42,284 nucleotides of DNA, from the NCBI RefSeq assembly GCF_030530965.1, contig NZ_JAUMTY010000016.1, positions 1,368 to 43,651 of the forward strand, given 5' to 3'. Source of the stretch: Corynebacterium sp. (lineage in GTDB: Bacteria > Actinomycetota > Actinomycetes > Mycobacteriales > Mycobacteriaceae). The notes beneath the pieces were generated by a model. It was not told the DNA's origin. It was given only the letters and a program-made list of their open reading frames with translations, and made no database searches. The first letter of the stretch is position 1. Every line of letters starts with the position of its first letter. Both the position numbers and the translations under genes were made by a program. Shown in pieces: positions 33,003-42,284 of this stretch.

Positions 33003-33800
33003 ATGAAGAAAGTCACCAGAATGACAAAGAGCGTTGCTGCCAGTGTGGTGGCCGCCCTTGCCCTTAGTGGACTGACATCATGCCATGTCACAGCAGATTT
33101 TGGCGACGACGGTCACTCAGGGGGTTCGTCAACCGCGGTGTCCACCGTGCAGAAGCTGCCCTACACCGACACCGACCCCGTGCTGATCTCAGCAGCCGTC
33201 GGGAAATACGACGACATTACCGCCGCGCTTTATGACCAGGTGTTCGACACCACCAACGCTGGGCGTCCAACGCCGCGAAAAGCCAAAACGCAGCCGTCGG
33301 AAGATAATGTGCAGGACGCGATTGAGTCTGTGCGCGCCGGGAAAAATACGCTCGTCCTGGTGTGCGCGGGTGATTTGCTGAACTATCTGGATAAGAATGC
33401 GGCCAGCACAATTCTCGACCAGATGAAGAAGAATGTCCGGCAGGGCAAAGCCCCGGGCAATACGATAGGCAAGGTGTGGGAGAAGATCGCGCAATCCCTG
33501 CCTTCTGATATCAGCGTGACGGACGCGTCGAATGCGCAGTGCTCCACGGAAACGGAGACGCGGAACGCCAGTAGTGATACTCCCGAGGACGAGGTCACGC
33601 TTCCGCAGAACATCGTGCCGGTGTATCTCAAGCCCACGATGAGCACCGAGGACCGACGCACTCTCACGTGGGTGTCAGGCAACCTTGGTTCGACGCGTGA
33701 CTTGGATAAGCTCTACAAGAAAGCGGAGTCTGCGCCCGCCGACCGTGTGGCGAAGAACTATCTGCAATCACAAGGGTTGGCATTTTCCAAAGAAGACTAG
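33003..33800 (+). CDS. Lipoprotein, LpqZ-like (OpuAC-type) by position
   Basis: 265 residues from the ATG at 33003. The signal peptide ends at a lipobox LTSC (Cys27), so it is a lipid-anchored secreted protein. The mature part, with YTDTDPVLISAAVGKYDDITAALYDQVF, ESVRAGKNTLVLVCAGDLLNYLD and a repeated-lobe pattern, looks like a periplasmic binding-protein fold such as OpuAC/LpqZ. That match is weak, and the mycobacterial LpqZ comparison rests mostly on its place between corA and kgd. No permease or ATPase gene adjoins, so a transport role is not shown. It is directly downstream of the small membrane protein gene. Confidence 0.65.
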   Translation: MKKVTRMTKSVAASVVAALALSGLTSCHVTADFGDDGHSGGSSTAVSTVQKLPYTDTDPVLISAAVGKYDDITAALYDQVFDTTNAGRPTPRKAKTQPSEDNVQDAIESVRAGKNTLVLVCAGDLLNYLDKNAASTILDQMKKNVRQGKAPGNTIGKVWEKIAQSLPSDISVTDASNAQCSTETETRNASSDTPEDEVTLPQNIVPVYLKPTMSTEDRRTLTWVSGNLGSTRDLDKLYKKAESAPADRVAKNYLQSQGLAFSKED

Positions 33801-33875
33801 GCGTACTCAGCAGCCGGTAGGGGAGTGTGCATCACGCGCAGCCAGTAGGCGCATCCCGCATCAGAACACACGAAG

Positions 33876-33903
33876 GGCCCGCCACGTGAGTACGTGACGG
33901 GCC
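33876..33903. terminator. Hairpin terminator between the lipoprotein gene and odhA
   Basis: GGCCCG-C-CACGT (33876-33887) pairs with ACGTG-A-CGGGCC (33892-33903): an 11-bp stem with one mismatch and a 4-nt loop. It lies between convergent genes and is followed by a few T residues (GGTTTC) on the plus strand. A bidirectional terminator is the likely role. Confidence 0.65.
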
Positions 33904-33933
33904 ACTGGTTTCGTGGAGTAGGAGTGTTGCGCC

Positions 33934-36900
33934 TTAGTCCGCGAAAGCTTCTTCGATCAGCTGCTTCTCCTCGATCTGGTGAACCTTCGATACACCTGTG
34001 GCCGTCGAGGACTGAGCCCGTCGGGACACACGCCGCATGGGGAGCATGTCGGGCACAAGTTCAGGCAGATGCAGCGCGAGGAATGGCCACGGTCCCTGGT
34101 TAGCAGGCTCATCCTGGCAGAACCGAATCTCGGTGGCGTTCGGGTACATGTCGAACGCTTCCTTCAAGCGACGGAACGGTACCGGGTGCAGCATTTCCAG
34201 ACGGATAATGGCCAGATCATCACGGCCATCCTTCTGACGCCGCTTTTCCAGATCCCAGTACAACTTGCCGGACACCAGCAGGATCTTCTTCACCTTCGAC
34301 GTATCACCGGTGGCGTTGCCGTCGGCATCGACGAAGTTCGGATCATTAATCACCGAGTGGAAGCGCTTGACCTGGGTGAAGTCCTCCACCGAGGAGGTCG
34401 CCATCTTGTTACGCAACATCGACTTCGGCGTCGCAACGATCAGCGGACGGCGAAGATCACCCAAAGCATGACGCCGGAGCAGGTGGAAGTAGTTCGCCGG
34501 CGTGGACGGCTGAGCCACCGTCATCGAACCCTCGGCGCACAGTTGCAGGTAGCGCTCGATACGCATGGAGGAGTGGTCCGGGCCCATGCCCTCATAGCCG
34601 TGCGGCAGCAGGAGGATCAAGCTCGATTGCTGGCCCCACTTGGCCTCACCCGACGACACATACTCGTCGATAATCGTTTGCGCACCGTTGGCGAAGTCAC
34701 CGAACTGTGCTTCCCACGCGACGACGGCATGGGGATTGCCGACGGAATAGCCGTATTCAAATCCCATGCCCGCGAACTCAGTCAGCGCGGAGTTGTAAAC
34801 CAGGAAGCGGCCACCGTTGTCGCCGTCCTGCGCCAACTTCTGCAGCGGGTTGTACTCATCGGAGTTTTCCGCGTCGATGTAGACCGCGTGACGCTGGGTG
34901 AACGTGCCGCGGCGGGTGTCCTCACCGGCCAGGCGAACGAGTTTACCCTCACGCGCTAACGAACCGAATGCGAGAAGTTCGCCGAAGCCCCAGTCGATCT
35001 TGCCGTTACGCGACATCTCGCCACGCTTCTTCGCCAGAGGAGCAACACGCGGGTGGAGGTGGAATCCCTCGGGCGGGTTGGTGAAGACATCGCCGATAGC
35101 AGCAACTTCTTCTTCCGTAATCGAAGTATCCAGCCCACGAGGCAGCTCCTGTGCCGAGGTAATACCCGACTGCTCAGCAGGCTTGCCGCCCTTCTCTGCG
35201 GCGCGGACGTCGTTAAACACGGTTTCCAGCTGCTCGCGGAAGTCGCGCTTAACGATCTCGACCTCATCCTCAGAGAGATCACCACGCCCGACCAGGCTGC
35301 GGGTGTAAATGTCACGCACAGTCGGCTTGTTATCGATGATCTGGTACATCTCGGGCTGCGTCATTGATGGATCGTCAGCCTCGTTGTGGCCACGGCGCCG
35401 GTAGCAGATGAGGTCAATGAACACATCTTTACCGAACTGGCGTCGATACTCGACGGCCAACTTGGCAACCCAGACCACAGCCTCAGGGTCATTCCCGTTG
35501 ACGTGGAACACGGGGCACCCGAATGCCTTGGCCAGGTCCGTCGCGTATTGGCTAGACCGGCCCGAATCCGGGGTCGTCGTAAACCCGATCTGGTTATTCA
35601 CTGCGATGTGGACAGTACCGCCGACGGTGTAACCACGAAGCTGCGACAGGTTGACGGTTTCCTGCATGATGCCCAGGCCCGTCATAGCAGCGTCGCCGTG
35701 GACCAGGATGGGCATCACAGAGAAGCCCTCATTGCCACGGTCCAGAATGTCCTGCTTGGCTCGAGCAATGCCCTCCGCGACGGGGTTCACGGCCTCCAGG
35801 TGTGACGGGTTCGCCGTGAGGGTGACGTCGACTTCACCGTCATTGAACATGGAGATGAAGTGGCCAGTTTCACCCAAGTGGTACTTCACGTCACCGGAAC
35901 CACCGGGGGAGGCGGGGTCGATATTGCCCTCAAACTCGGTGAAGATCTGCGAGAAGGGCTTGCCGACGACATTCGCCAGGACGTTCAAACGCCCGCGGTG
36001 AGCCATACCGATGACAACTTCGTCGAGCCCTTGAGCAGCGGCAGTGTCAATGGCGGCATCCATCAACGGAATAAGAGACTCCGCGCCTTCGAGGGAAAAT
36101 CGTTTCTGCCCGACGTACTTCGTCTGGAGGAAGTTCTCAAACGCCTCCGCAGCGTTGAGCTTCTGCAGAATGTACTTTTGCTCAGCTCGTGACGGCTTGG
36201 GTTGGCCGGCCTCAATGCGCTCTTCCAACCAGAGGCGCTCGTCGCGGTCCAGAATGTGGTTGTACTCGTAGCCGACTTTGAGGGTGTAGGCAGACCGCAA
36301 GGTGCTGAGCACTTCGCGAAGCGTCATGACCTCTTGCCCAGCGAATCCACCGACATGGAAGCGTCGGTCAAGATCCCACAAGGTCAGCCCATGCGTCGCG
36401 AAATCGAGATCGCGGTGGTCGGGGATGGGAAGCCCCGGCTGGTGCCACTGCAGCGGGTCGGTATCCGCGATCAAGTGACCACGCGACCGATACGCCTCAA
36501 TCAGCTGCATCACGCGCGTATTTTTATCCACCCCAATGTTGGGCAGATCCTGCTCCCACCGGAAGGGGACATACGGGATCTTCAGTGACTTGAAAATGTC
36601 ATCCCAGAATTCGTCGTTAATCAGGAGACGGCCCAGCTCACGGAGGAATTCTCCGGACTCCGCACCCTGAATAATCCGGTGGTCATAAGTCGATGTAATA
36701 GTAACTAGCTTGCCGACGCCTAATTCCGCGAGGCGGTCTTCTGACGCACCTTGGAACTCCGCGGGGTAATCCATGGATCCGACGCCGACGATCGTTCCCT
36801 GTCCCTTCGTCAACCGGGGAATCGAGTGGCGAGTGCCGATGCCACCCGGGTTCGTCAGCGAAATGGTGACGCCTTGGAAATCTTTCATCGTCAGCTTGCC

Positions 36901-37836
36901 ATTGCGGGCGCGGACGACAATGTCTTGGTAGGCGTCGACAAACTCGGAGAAGGACAGCGTCTCCGCGGCCGGGATGGAGGCAACAACCAAGTTGCGGCTG
37001 CCATCCTTATTCGTCATGTCGATGGCCAGGCCCAAATTGATGTGCTCTGGGGTGACGATGGTGGGTTTGCCGTCGACAACCTCGTAGCGGTTGTTCATCG
37101 ACGGGTGAGCTAAAACGGCCTTGACCAGCGCGTAGCCAATAATGTGTGTGAAGGAAATCTTCCCACCACGCGTACGCTTGAGCTGCTCATTAATCATGGC
37201 GCGGTTTTCGAACATGAGCCGCGCGGGCATATCGCGCACCGACGTTGCCGTCGGAATCTCCAGCGAGATGTCCATATTCTTCGCAATGGCCTTCTGCGGG
37301 CCACGGATCTTCTTCGACCCAGCCTCAGGCAAGGACGAAGGAATATCTACGTGGTCACGCTTCTGAGAAGGTGCCTCTTTCTTGGCCCGTAATTCGCGCT
37401 GCACTTGTGCGCGCTTATGAACCTTCGGTTCGTCGTGACGGGCGGGCTTCGCCGCGGCAGGTGCCGATGCTTGGTTCGTGTTTCGGGTGTGGGCAGAAGG
37501 CTCCTCAATGTGTGACTTTGTCCGGTCGGCCGTCTTCTCTGCCACGTTTTGTTGAGAGGGCTTCTTCTCTGCGGCCTGGTGTTCAGCGCGCTTGCCCTTA
37601 ATAGTTTTAGCTTCGCCAGATCCGGAAGAAGCTGTATCAGATTTCTTTGCAGCAGTATTGCTATTGGTAGCTTTGTGAGCTCCGGAGGGTTCGGTGCCAG
37701 CCGACGATTCGGGGGCGCCATTTTTCTCAAAGAACTCGCGCCATTCCTTATCCACTGACTCCGGGTCCTTCGTGAACTGCTGGTACATGTCGTCGACCAG
37801 CCACTGGTTCTGGCCGAAGGAATTATCGCTGTTCAC
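33934..37836 (-). CDS. odhA: 2-oxoglutarate dehydrogenase E1/E2 fusion OdhA (Kgd)
   Basis: 1300 residues from a GTG at 37836, chosen because VNSDNSFGQNQWLVDDMYQQF aligns with the start of OdhA/Kgd. An in-frame ATG at 37854 would add 6 residues. The E1-type N-terminal segment is followed by a Lys/Ala/Ser-rich linker (about 45-190), an E2-like succinyltransferase core whose active-site motif DHRIIQG is near residue 384, and a thiamine-diphosphate E1 with GDAAMTGLGIMQETVN near residue 714 and the pyrimidine-binding domain after it. This fusion is known only from Mycobacteriales-type actinobacteria. It needs E2p and Lpd from the pyruvate complex and is inhibited by OdhI. It decarboxylates 2-oxoglutarate in the TCA cycle. 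Confidence 0.96.
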   Translation of the reverse strand: MNSDNSFGQNQWLVDDMYQQFTKDPESVDKEWREFFEKNGAPESSAGTEPSGAHKATNSNTAAKKSDTASSGSGEAKTIKGKRAEHQAAEKKPSQQNVAEKTADRTKSHIEEPSAHTRNTNQASAPAAAKPARHDEPKVHKRAQVQRELRAKKEAPSQKRDHVDIPSSLPEAGSKKIRGPQKAIAKNMDISLEIPTATSVRDMPARLMFENRAMINEQLKRTRGGKISFTHIIGYALVKAVLAHPSMNNRYEVVDGKPTIVTPEHINLGLAIDMTNKDGSRNLVVASIPAAETLSFSEFVDAYQDIVVRARNGKLTMKDFQGVTISLTNPGGIGTRHSIPRLTKGQGTIVGVGSMDYPAEFQGASEDRLAELGVGKLVTITSTYDHRIIQGAESGEFLRELGRLLINDEFWDDIFKSLKIPYVPFRWEQDLPNIGVDKNTRVMQLIEAYRSRGHLIADTDPLQWHQPGLPIPDHRDLDFATHGLTLWDLDRRFHVGGFAGQEVMTLREVLSTLRSAYTLKVGYEYNHILDRDERLWLEERIEAGQPKPSRAEQKYILQKLNAAEAFENFLQTKYVGQKRFSLEGAESLIPLMDAAIDTAAAQGLDEVVIGMAHRGRLNVLANVVGKPFSQIFTEFEGNIDPASPGGSGDVKYHLGETGHFISMFNDGEVDVTLTANPSHLEAVNPVAEGIARAKQDILDRGNEGFSVMPILVHGDAAMTGLGIMQETVNLSQLRGYTVGGTVHIAVNNQIGFTTTPDSGRSSQYATDLAKAFGCPVFHVNGNDPEAVVWVAKLAVEYRRQFGKDVFIDLICYRRRGHNEADDPSMTQPEMYQIIDNKPTVRDIYTRSLVGRGDLSEDEVEIVKRDFREQLETVFNDVRAAEKGGKPAEQSGITSAQELPRGLDTSITEEEVAAIGDVFTNPPEGFHLHPRVAPLAKKRGEMSRNGKIDWGFGELLAFGSLAREGKLVRLAGEDTRRGTFTQRHAVYIDAENSDEYNPLQKLAQDGDNGGRFLVYNSALTEFAGMGFEYGYSVGNPHAVVAWEAQFGDFANGAQTIIDEYVSSGEAKWGQQSSLILLLPHGYEGMGPDHSSMRIERYLQLCAEGSMTVAQPSTPANYFHLLRRHALGDLRRPLIVATPKSMLRNKMATSSVEDFTQVKRFHSVINDPNFVDADGNATGDTSKVKKILLVSGKLYWDLEKRRQKDGRDDLAIIRLEMLHPVPFRRLKEAFDMYPNATEIRFCQDEPANQGPWPFLALHLPELVPDMLPMRRVSRRAQSSTATGVSKVHQIEEKQLIEEAFAD

Positions 37837-37881
37837 AGCGGGTGCTCGCCTCATTTCGTCGATTGTGACTCACTTCTCTAC

Positions 37882-37887
37882 AGAGTA
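37882..37887 (-). promoter_or_regulatory. Candidate odhA -10 box
   Basis: TACTCT on the minus strand, about 46 nt upstream of the GTG, with a TTGGGC -35-like element about 19 nt further up. A weaker alternative, CACAAT 7 nt before the ATG at 37854, would make a leaderless form. Confidence 0.35.
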
Positions 37888-37968
37888 ACCGCTTATGCCT
37901 TTTGTCGCCCAAAACGGGGCCCTTTTGGAGGTCTTTTCCGCACAAGAGGGTGCCCCCGTTGGTGTCAA

Positions 37969-40900
37969 CTAGGTGTCGCTTCCTCCGGAGACCGAATGTT
38001 TCCACAGGTCAGCGTAGATTCCTTGGCGGGCGAGAAGTTCATCGTGATTCCCCGTCTCGACGATCCGCCCCCCATCCATGACGAGAATGCGATCCGCTTG
38101 TGCCGCGGTAGCCAAACGGTGGGCCACAATCACGCTCGTTCGATTCGACATCAACCGCGTGCTAGCGGAAAGAATCGTTTTTTCCGTGGCCGGATCAAGT
38201 GTCGACGTCGCCTCGTCGAGAAGCATGAGCTGCGGTTTTACCAGTTCTGCGCGCGCGAGTGCGATGAGCTGACGCTGGCCGGAGGACAGCCCGCGCCCAT
38301 CTTCACCCACCGGCGCAAGGAAGCCTCCGGGGATGGCGGCGATGGCGCGGAGGGCGCCGATGCAGCGCGCGGCATGAATGACCTCATTCGGCGTTGCTTC
38401 AGGTTTGCCATAGGCGATATTCGAGGCGATAGTCCCCGCAAAAAGGTGTGATTCCTGTGGGACGAATCCGAGCGATCCACGCCACGCCGCCAGGGTGACG
38501 TCGCGGATATCGGTATCCACCGCCCGCACCGCGCCAGCTGTCGGATCATAAAAACGGGCCAAGAGCTTCACAATCGTTGATTTACCCGCGCCCGTCGCCC
38601 CGACGACTGCCACCGTGGAGCCCTCGTCGATAGTCTCTGACACCTCGTGGAGGACGTCCACACCGTTCGAATACGCGAAGGTGACGTCGTCTAAGGATAA
38701 GGAGCCCTCCGGAACATGTGTCTCGCGTCCAGAGTCGGGGACCGATGTCGACTGCGACAACAAGTCACTAATGCGTCGCAACCCAACCTCGGCCTGCTGA
38801 TACATGTCGAAAACCTGGGATAGCTGCTGGATGGGCGCGAAAAGGAGGTTCATGTAGATCATGAACGCCACAAGCACACCGGCTGTCACCGTGCCATTGA
38901 GCACCATGACCGCGCCTACCCCCACGACGGCAGCGGAGGCCAATTCGGAGAGCGCATTAATGCCAGGGAAGTAAATGGAGACCACCGTTTGCGCCTGCAT
39001 ACGCAACCGCCGATACTCCAGCGCACTATGCGTAAAACGCTCGACATCGGAGTCTTGCTGGTTGTACACCTGCGAGGTGCGGATGCCATTAACCAGCTCC
39101 TGGAAATCCGCATTCACCGTCGAAATTTGGCCGCGAGCTTCCGAATACAAGCGCGACGAAATTCGCCGGAAGATCACCGTGGCCACAATCACAATGGGTA
39201 ACGACGTCAATGCCACCAGCGCCAGGCGAGGGGCGGTCACCAGCAACATGATGCTGACACCGATCAAGGTCGCCCCCGACACGATGGCCTGGGCCAAACC
39301 CTCTTGGAGGAACTTCGACAAGGAGTCGATATCGGTGGTCATGCGGGTCATGATCCGACCGGACTGAGTCGTCTCGAAGTAATCGAGCCCGAGGCGCTGA
39401 ACATGAGCAAAGGACCGCAAACGGAGCCCATAGAGCAACCGTTCACCTGCCCGCGACGTCAAAATGGTGTTAATCGTGCTGGCAATCCATGCCGCCACCA
39501 CGATGATCAGCCCCAACACGGTTGCGGTGACCAGAGCGCCCGTATCTTTATTGCCGACGCCGGCGTCAATGGCGTGACGCACGAGGGTCGGGAAGACGAC
39601 GTCGGCAGTGACCAAGGCACATAACGTGGCAATGACCGCGACGAGTAGCCATTTCACCGTGCCAAGTAACCCGCGCAAACTGAACGGTGTGGAGTCGTTG
39701 CGGAACGATTCCGCGTCAATCTTGGGCTGTTCGGTAGCGGGGGAGAGCTTCTCCACCATCGCCAGCACCTCAGGGGTGGCGGGCATTCCGGCGGCGGAGC
39801 TTCCTTGGCCCAGGCCAGCGCCTAGGCCACTGCCAGCCAGCGCGGCCCCCGACGCAGAGAGGTCGTCCCCCGCGGTGGCTGCCGCGCCGGGCTCATCCAT
39901 GTCCTGATCCGCGGGCCAGAGCGTCGCCAGGTCCGGTTCGTGCCCGTCGTCGAACGGGACGACGGATGCGTCGGCGTCGTGGCGTGGCAAGGCCATGAGC
40001 TCGGAAAAGTGCGGGCTCGATTCCTGGAGTTCGTCCAGAGTTCCGTACGCGGTGACGGTGCCGGCCTCAACGAGTGCGATGTGGTCGGCCAGTGCAAGGG
40101 TGGAATGGCGGTGCGCGATAAGGAGCAGCGTGACGGACCCTTTCCGCGCCTTCAAGGCTGCGATGATGGCGGCCTCAGTCGTGGCGTCGATAGCTGAGGT
40201 CGCGTCGTCCAAGATCAGCACCCTTGCACCGGAGACCAGTGCCCGCGCTAATGCGATCCGCTGCCGCTGACCACCCGATAGCGTCAGGCCGCGTTCCCCA
40301 GCGACCGTGTCATAGCCGTCCTCCAGCTCCATGATGAAGTCATGGGCGCTGGCATCCTTAGCTGCGGAGATGATGTCCTCATCCGTCGCCCGCGGATTCG
40401 CCAGCGCAATGTTCTCGCGCACAGACCGCGAATATAGGAAGGGCTCATCGAACACAGCGGAGACCGCGTGCCGTAGATCGCATTTCCGGATATCGGTGAT
40501 ATCGACGGACTCGTGGTCGGATCCAGATCGGCCGACGTCACCATCGTTGTGGGTGCCGTCGTGAGTGGGGGAGGGACGTCCAGAGGTTGTTAATCGAATT
40601 GTCCCCTCTGAGGCCCGATAAAATCCCTCCGCGAGTTGGACGAGCATACTTTTACCCGCGCCGGGTGGGCCTACTAGCACAGTGGTTTCGCCCGGGGCAA
40701 TGTCCAGGGAGAAGTGATTGAGAATACGCTCACCCGCAGGTTTTGACGCGTCCGACGAGTTCGCTGGGTCACTGTCCCGCCGATCACTCTCGACGCCCGT
40801 CTGAATCTCAGCGTCTGTCTGCGGCTGGGAGAAAGACACGTTATCGAACGAAATCCCCAGCGGCCCGTCGGGAATGCGCGAGGGAGAAGCGGGATCAGAA

Positions 40901-41979
40901 TCCGCCTCCAGATCGACAACATCGAAAACGCGGGACACGGAGGACAAAGCCATCTGCATCGAGATCGCCATATTGGACAACATGCGACAAATGCCGGTCA
41001 ACGTCGTCAAATACGTGGAAAACGCAAGGAAAATACCAATGGTGATATGACCGTTCAACGCCAGCCAACCACCGATCGCCACATTGGCAACCAACGCGAG
41101 GTTCGGCAGCTCAGCAAGCGTCGGCAAGAATTTCGCCTGTTGATGAGCAGCGCGCATCTGCAGCGCGTACAGCGTCCGGCCCAGTTTGTCCAGAGTGGTG
41201 ATCTCGCGCTCCTCCTGCGCGAATCCCTTAACAACCCGCACACCCGTCACGGTTTGCTCAACATGTGTAGCGACATTCGCGGCCTGCTGCTGGGCCGTCC
41301 AGGTCGACGCAAAAATCGAACGCTTACTCCATAAACCGACGATGACCAGGATCGGCGTCACGATCACCGCGGCCAGCGACATCTGCCACGACAGTGTGAA
41401 CATGACCACAAGAATGATGGCAAACTTAACGACGCTTCCTGCCGCGAGAGGAAACATCGCTAGGAGCCCCTGGACCATGTTGAGGTCGGAAATTGAACGA
41501 GAGACAACTTGCCCCGTGCGGATGTCGTCCTGATCCTTACCGCCCAGGCGGACAAGGCTGCCAAGGACACGAATCCTGAGTTCATGCTGCGCCCACTGGC
41601 TCATCTGCCCTGCTAGGTAGCGTCGCGAGAATTGGAACGCGTATCTCAAGAGCGCGATGACCACCATGACAACAATCACCGCGGTCAGCGGCGTCCACCC
41701 GGTCGAGGAAGTTATCCACGACCACAAGGCGGTCGGGCGCGCTTGTTCCGTCGCTGTGTCGACGGCTCGTGCGGTGACAAGCGGAATCAAGATTTCTGCG
41801 ATGGTGACGGCCAATGTGGCTTCCATCGCTCCCCACGTGTAGTACGGGTGAATCATGCATACGCGGAAAAGTCCACGTAGATCATGCTTTCGTGGGGCTT
41901 CGGCATCAGTCTTCTCACTGGCGACGGCGCCAGTGGAGGTGTCCTTGGTGTTCGTCGTTGTCGTGTTCCTTGTTTCCAA
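37969..41979 (-). CDS. Fused full-length ABC exporter (TMD-NBD-TMD-NBD)
   Basis: 1336 residues from a TTG at 41979, the only plausible start. Two exporter halves are joined. NBD1: Walker A GPPGAGKS near residue 436, signature LSGGQRQ near 565, and Walker B LILDDATSAID, with Asp where the catalytic Glu should be. NBD2: Walker A GATGAGKS near 1125, noncanonical signature LSSGQ near 1230, and Walker B LLLDEATSTLD. NBD1 also carries two polar insertions and an altered Q-loop (FDEPFLYS). Halves of this kind occur as separate adjacent genes in M. tuberculosis (Rv1272c/Rv1273c). It exports an unknown substrate through the cytoplasmic membrane. It lies upstream of odhA on the same strand, 132 nt away, and 20 nt after the EcsC-like gene. 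Confidence 0.92.
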   Translation of the reverse strand: METRNTTTTNTKDTSTGAVASEKTDAEAPRKHDLRGLFRVCMIHPYYTWGAMEATLAVTIAEILIPLVTARAVDTATEQARPTALWSWITSSTGWTPLTAVIVVMVVIALLRYAFQFSRRYLAGQMSQWAQHELRIRVLGSLVRLGGKDQDDIRTGQVVSRSISDLNMVQGLLAMFPLAAGSVVKFAIILVVMFTLSWQMSLAAVIVTPILVIVGLWSKRSIFASTWTAQQQAANVATHVEQTVTGVRVVKGFAQEEREITTLDKLGRTLYALQMRAAHQQAKFLPTLAELPNLALVANVAIGGWLALNGHITIGIFLAFSTYLTTLTGICRMLSNMAISMQMALSSVSRVFDVVDLEADSDPASPSRIPDGPLGISFDNVSFSQPQTDAEIQTGVESDRRDSDPANSSDASKPAGERILNHFSLDIAPGETTVLVGPPGAGKSMLVQLAEGFYRASEGTIRLTTSGRPSPTHDGTHNDGDVGRSGSDHESVDITDIRKCDLRHAVSAVFDEPFLYSRSVRENIALANPRATDEDIISAAKDASAHDFIMELEDGYDTVAGERGLTLSGGQRQRIALARALVSGARVLILDDATSAIDATTEAAIIAALKARKGSVTLLLIAHRHSTLALADHIALVEAGTVTAYGTLDELQESSPHFSELMALPRHDADASVVPFDDGHEPDLATLWPADQDMDEPGAAATAGDDLSASGAALAGSGLGAGLGQGSSAAGMPATPEVLAMVEKLSPATEQPKIDAESFRNDSTPFSLRGLLGTVKWLLVAVIATLCALVTADVVFPTLVRHAIDAGVGNKDTGALVTATVLGLIIVVAAWIASTINTILTSRAGERLLYGLRLRSFAHVQRLGLDYFETTQSGRIMTRMTTDIDSLSKFLQEGLAQAIVSGATLIGVSIMLLVTAPRLALVALTSLPIVIVATVIFRRISSRLYSEARGQISTVNADFQELVNGIRTSQVYNQQDSDVERFTHSALEYRRLRMQAQTVVSIYFPGINALSELASAAVVGVGAVMVLNGTVTAGVLVAFMIYMNLLFAPIQQLSQVFDMYQQAEVGLRRISDLLSQSTSVPDSGRETHVPEGSLSLDDVTFAYSNGVDVLHEVSETIDEGSTVAVVGATGAGKSTIVKLLARFYDPTAGAVRAVDTDIRDVTLAAWRGSLGFVPQESHLFAGTIASNIAYGKPEATPNEVIHAARCIGALRAIAAIPGGFLAPVGEDGRGLSSGQRQLIALARAELVKPQLMLLDEATSTLDPATEKTILSASTRLMSNRTSVIVAHRLATAAQADRILVMDGGRIVETGNHDELLARQGIYADLWKHSVSGGSDT

Positions 41980-41999
41980 TGATTATTAGCGCTTGCTCG

Positions 42000-42284
42000 T
42001 TAGTCGCTGCTGCTTGTGTCGTTACTCTTGTCATCGCCGCTCTGGGCCATCTTTTCCCATGCGTTTTCTAACGCTGTGGCAGCGTCGGATGATCCGGCGT
42101 CACCTTGCTCCAGGGCACGGGTAGTGTCGGGCCACACGAGCGGCGGTTCGCCTAGCGTTGCGCTGACGTGCTCGATGGCTTTCGAGGCAATTTTCCTGTT
42201 GAGGGTACCGCCCATGAGAGCGCCAATGCCCAGCGGAAGTGCCTTGGCAACCATGCTGGTGGCAGCCCGTTTACGGATCCTCTT
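42000..42284 (-). CDS. C-terminal part of an EcsC-like protein (cut by window edge)
   Basis: 95 codons are visible and the frame stays open to the window edge. The internal ATG at 42254 is therefore probably not the true start. The sequence (RKRAATSMVAKALPLGIGALMGGTLNRKIASKAIEHVSATLG) has the Gly-rich hydrophobic turn and the GG-x-x-N-x-x pattern seen near the end of EcsC-family proteins. The last 40 residues are acidic and Ser/Asp-rich. EcsC proteins have no well-defined role. The stop is 20 nt before the ABC exporter start on the same strand, so the two may be cotranscribed. The family call rests on a short segment. Confidence 0.5.
   Translation of the reverse strand, partial: KRIRKRAATSMVAKALPLGIGALMGGTLNRKIASKAIEHVSATLGEPPLVWPDTTRALEQGDAGSSDAATALENAWEKMAQSGDDKSNDTSSSD

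Noticed and set aside
33934..34959. Plus-strand frame opposite the odhA end
   Set aside because: The minus-strand E1 frame is conserved to its C-terminus. The plus frame has no start context and no domain.

Overview
The window looks like a chromosomal core segment of a Corynebacterium or a close relative in the Mycobacteriales. The evidence is a mycothiol gene (mshB), a fused E1/E2-type 2-oxoglutarate dehydrogenase (odhA/kgd), a divergent glgA/glgC pair, a sigE–anti-sigma–tatB block, folP2, a DUF3117 gene, many leaderless genes with TANNNT -10 boxes, and moderately high GC. From typA onward the order follows that remembered for Mycobacterium tuberculosis (typA-lpqW-mshB-fdx-dapC-dapD/dapE-LOG-folP2-divIVA-like-DUF3117-glgA/glgC-sigE-tatB-mrp-corA-kgd). 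The species cannot be fixed from sequence alone. A low-mycolate or lipophilic Corynebacterium is a guess.

Layout. (1) 1-5092, minus strand: a metal-chelatase operon, cobN, then a ChlI/BchI-type AAA+ ATPase, then the start of a BchD-like partner cut by the window edge. (2) 5316-11035, plus: typA, an LpqW-like lipoprotein, mshB (overlapping the previous stop) and a small membrane protein. (3) 11280-18792: a 7Fe ferredoxin and the succinylase lysine/DAP genes dapC, dapD and dapE. An AroP-type amino-acid permease sits between dapD and dapE, and dapE is followed by a LOG-family gene and folP2. (4) 18831-25254: a membrane-anchored DivIVA-domain protein, a DUF3117 protein, an RlmA-type methyltransferase, a gap with a possible small basic peptide, a MarR regulator with a long N-terminal extension, divergent glgA/glgC, and an O-methyltransferase. 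(5) 25470-27530: sigE, its zinc-binding anti-sigma factor, and tatB. (6) 27550-33800: mrp, DUF1003, a soluble PRC/MgtE_N/CBS protein, a glycine-zipper stress protein, corA, a small membrane protein and a lipoprotein. (7) 33934-42284, minus: odhA, a four-domain fused ABC exporter, and the C-terminal end of an EcsC-like protein.

The genes join cell-envelope and central metabolism: DAP for peptidoglycan, glycogen/maltose-1-phosphate, glycolipid control (LpqW), mycothiol, envelope stress (SigE) and protein export (TatB). I see no tRNA, rRNA, insertion sequence, CRISPR array or prophage. The regulatory pattern that stands out most is the number of genes whose start codon lies 6-8 nt after a -10 hexamer, which suggests leaderless transcripts. 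No clearly new multi-gene system is visible. The best loose ends are the possible small peptide near 20.7-20.9 kb, the divided chelatase, the asymmetric fused exporter, and several operator-like repeats in promoters.
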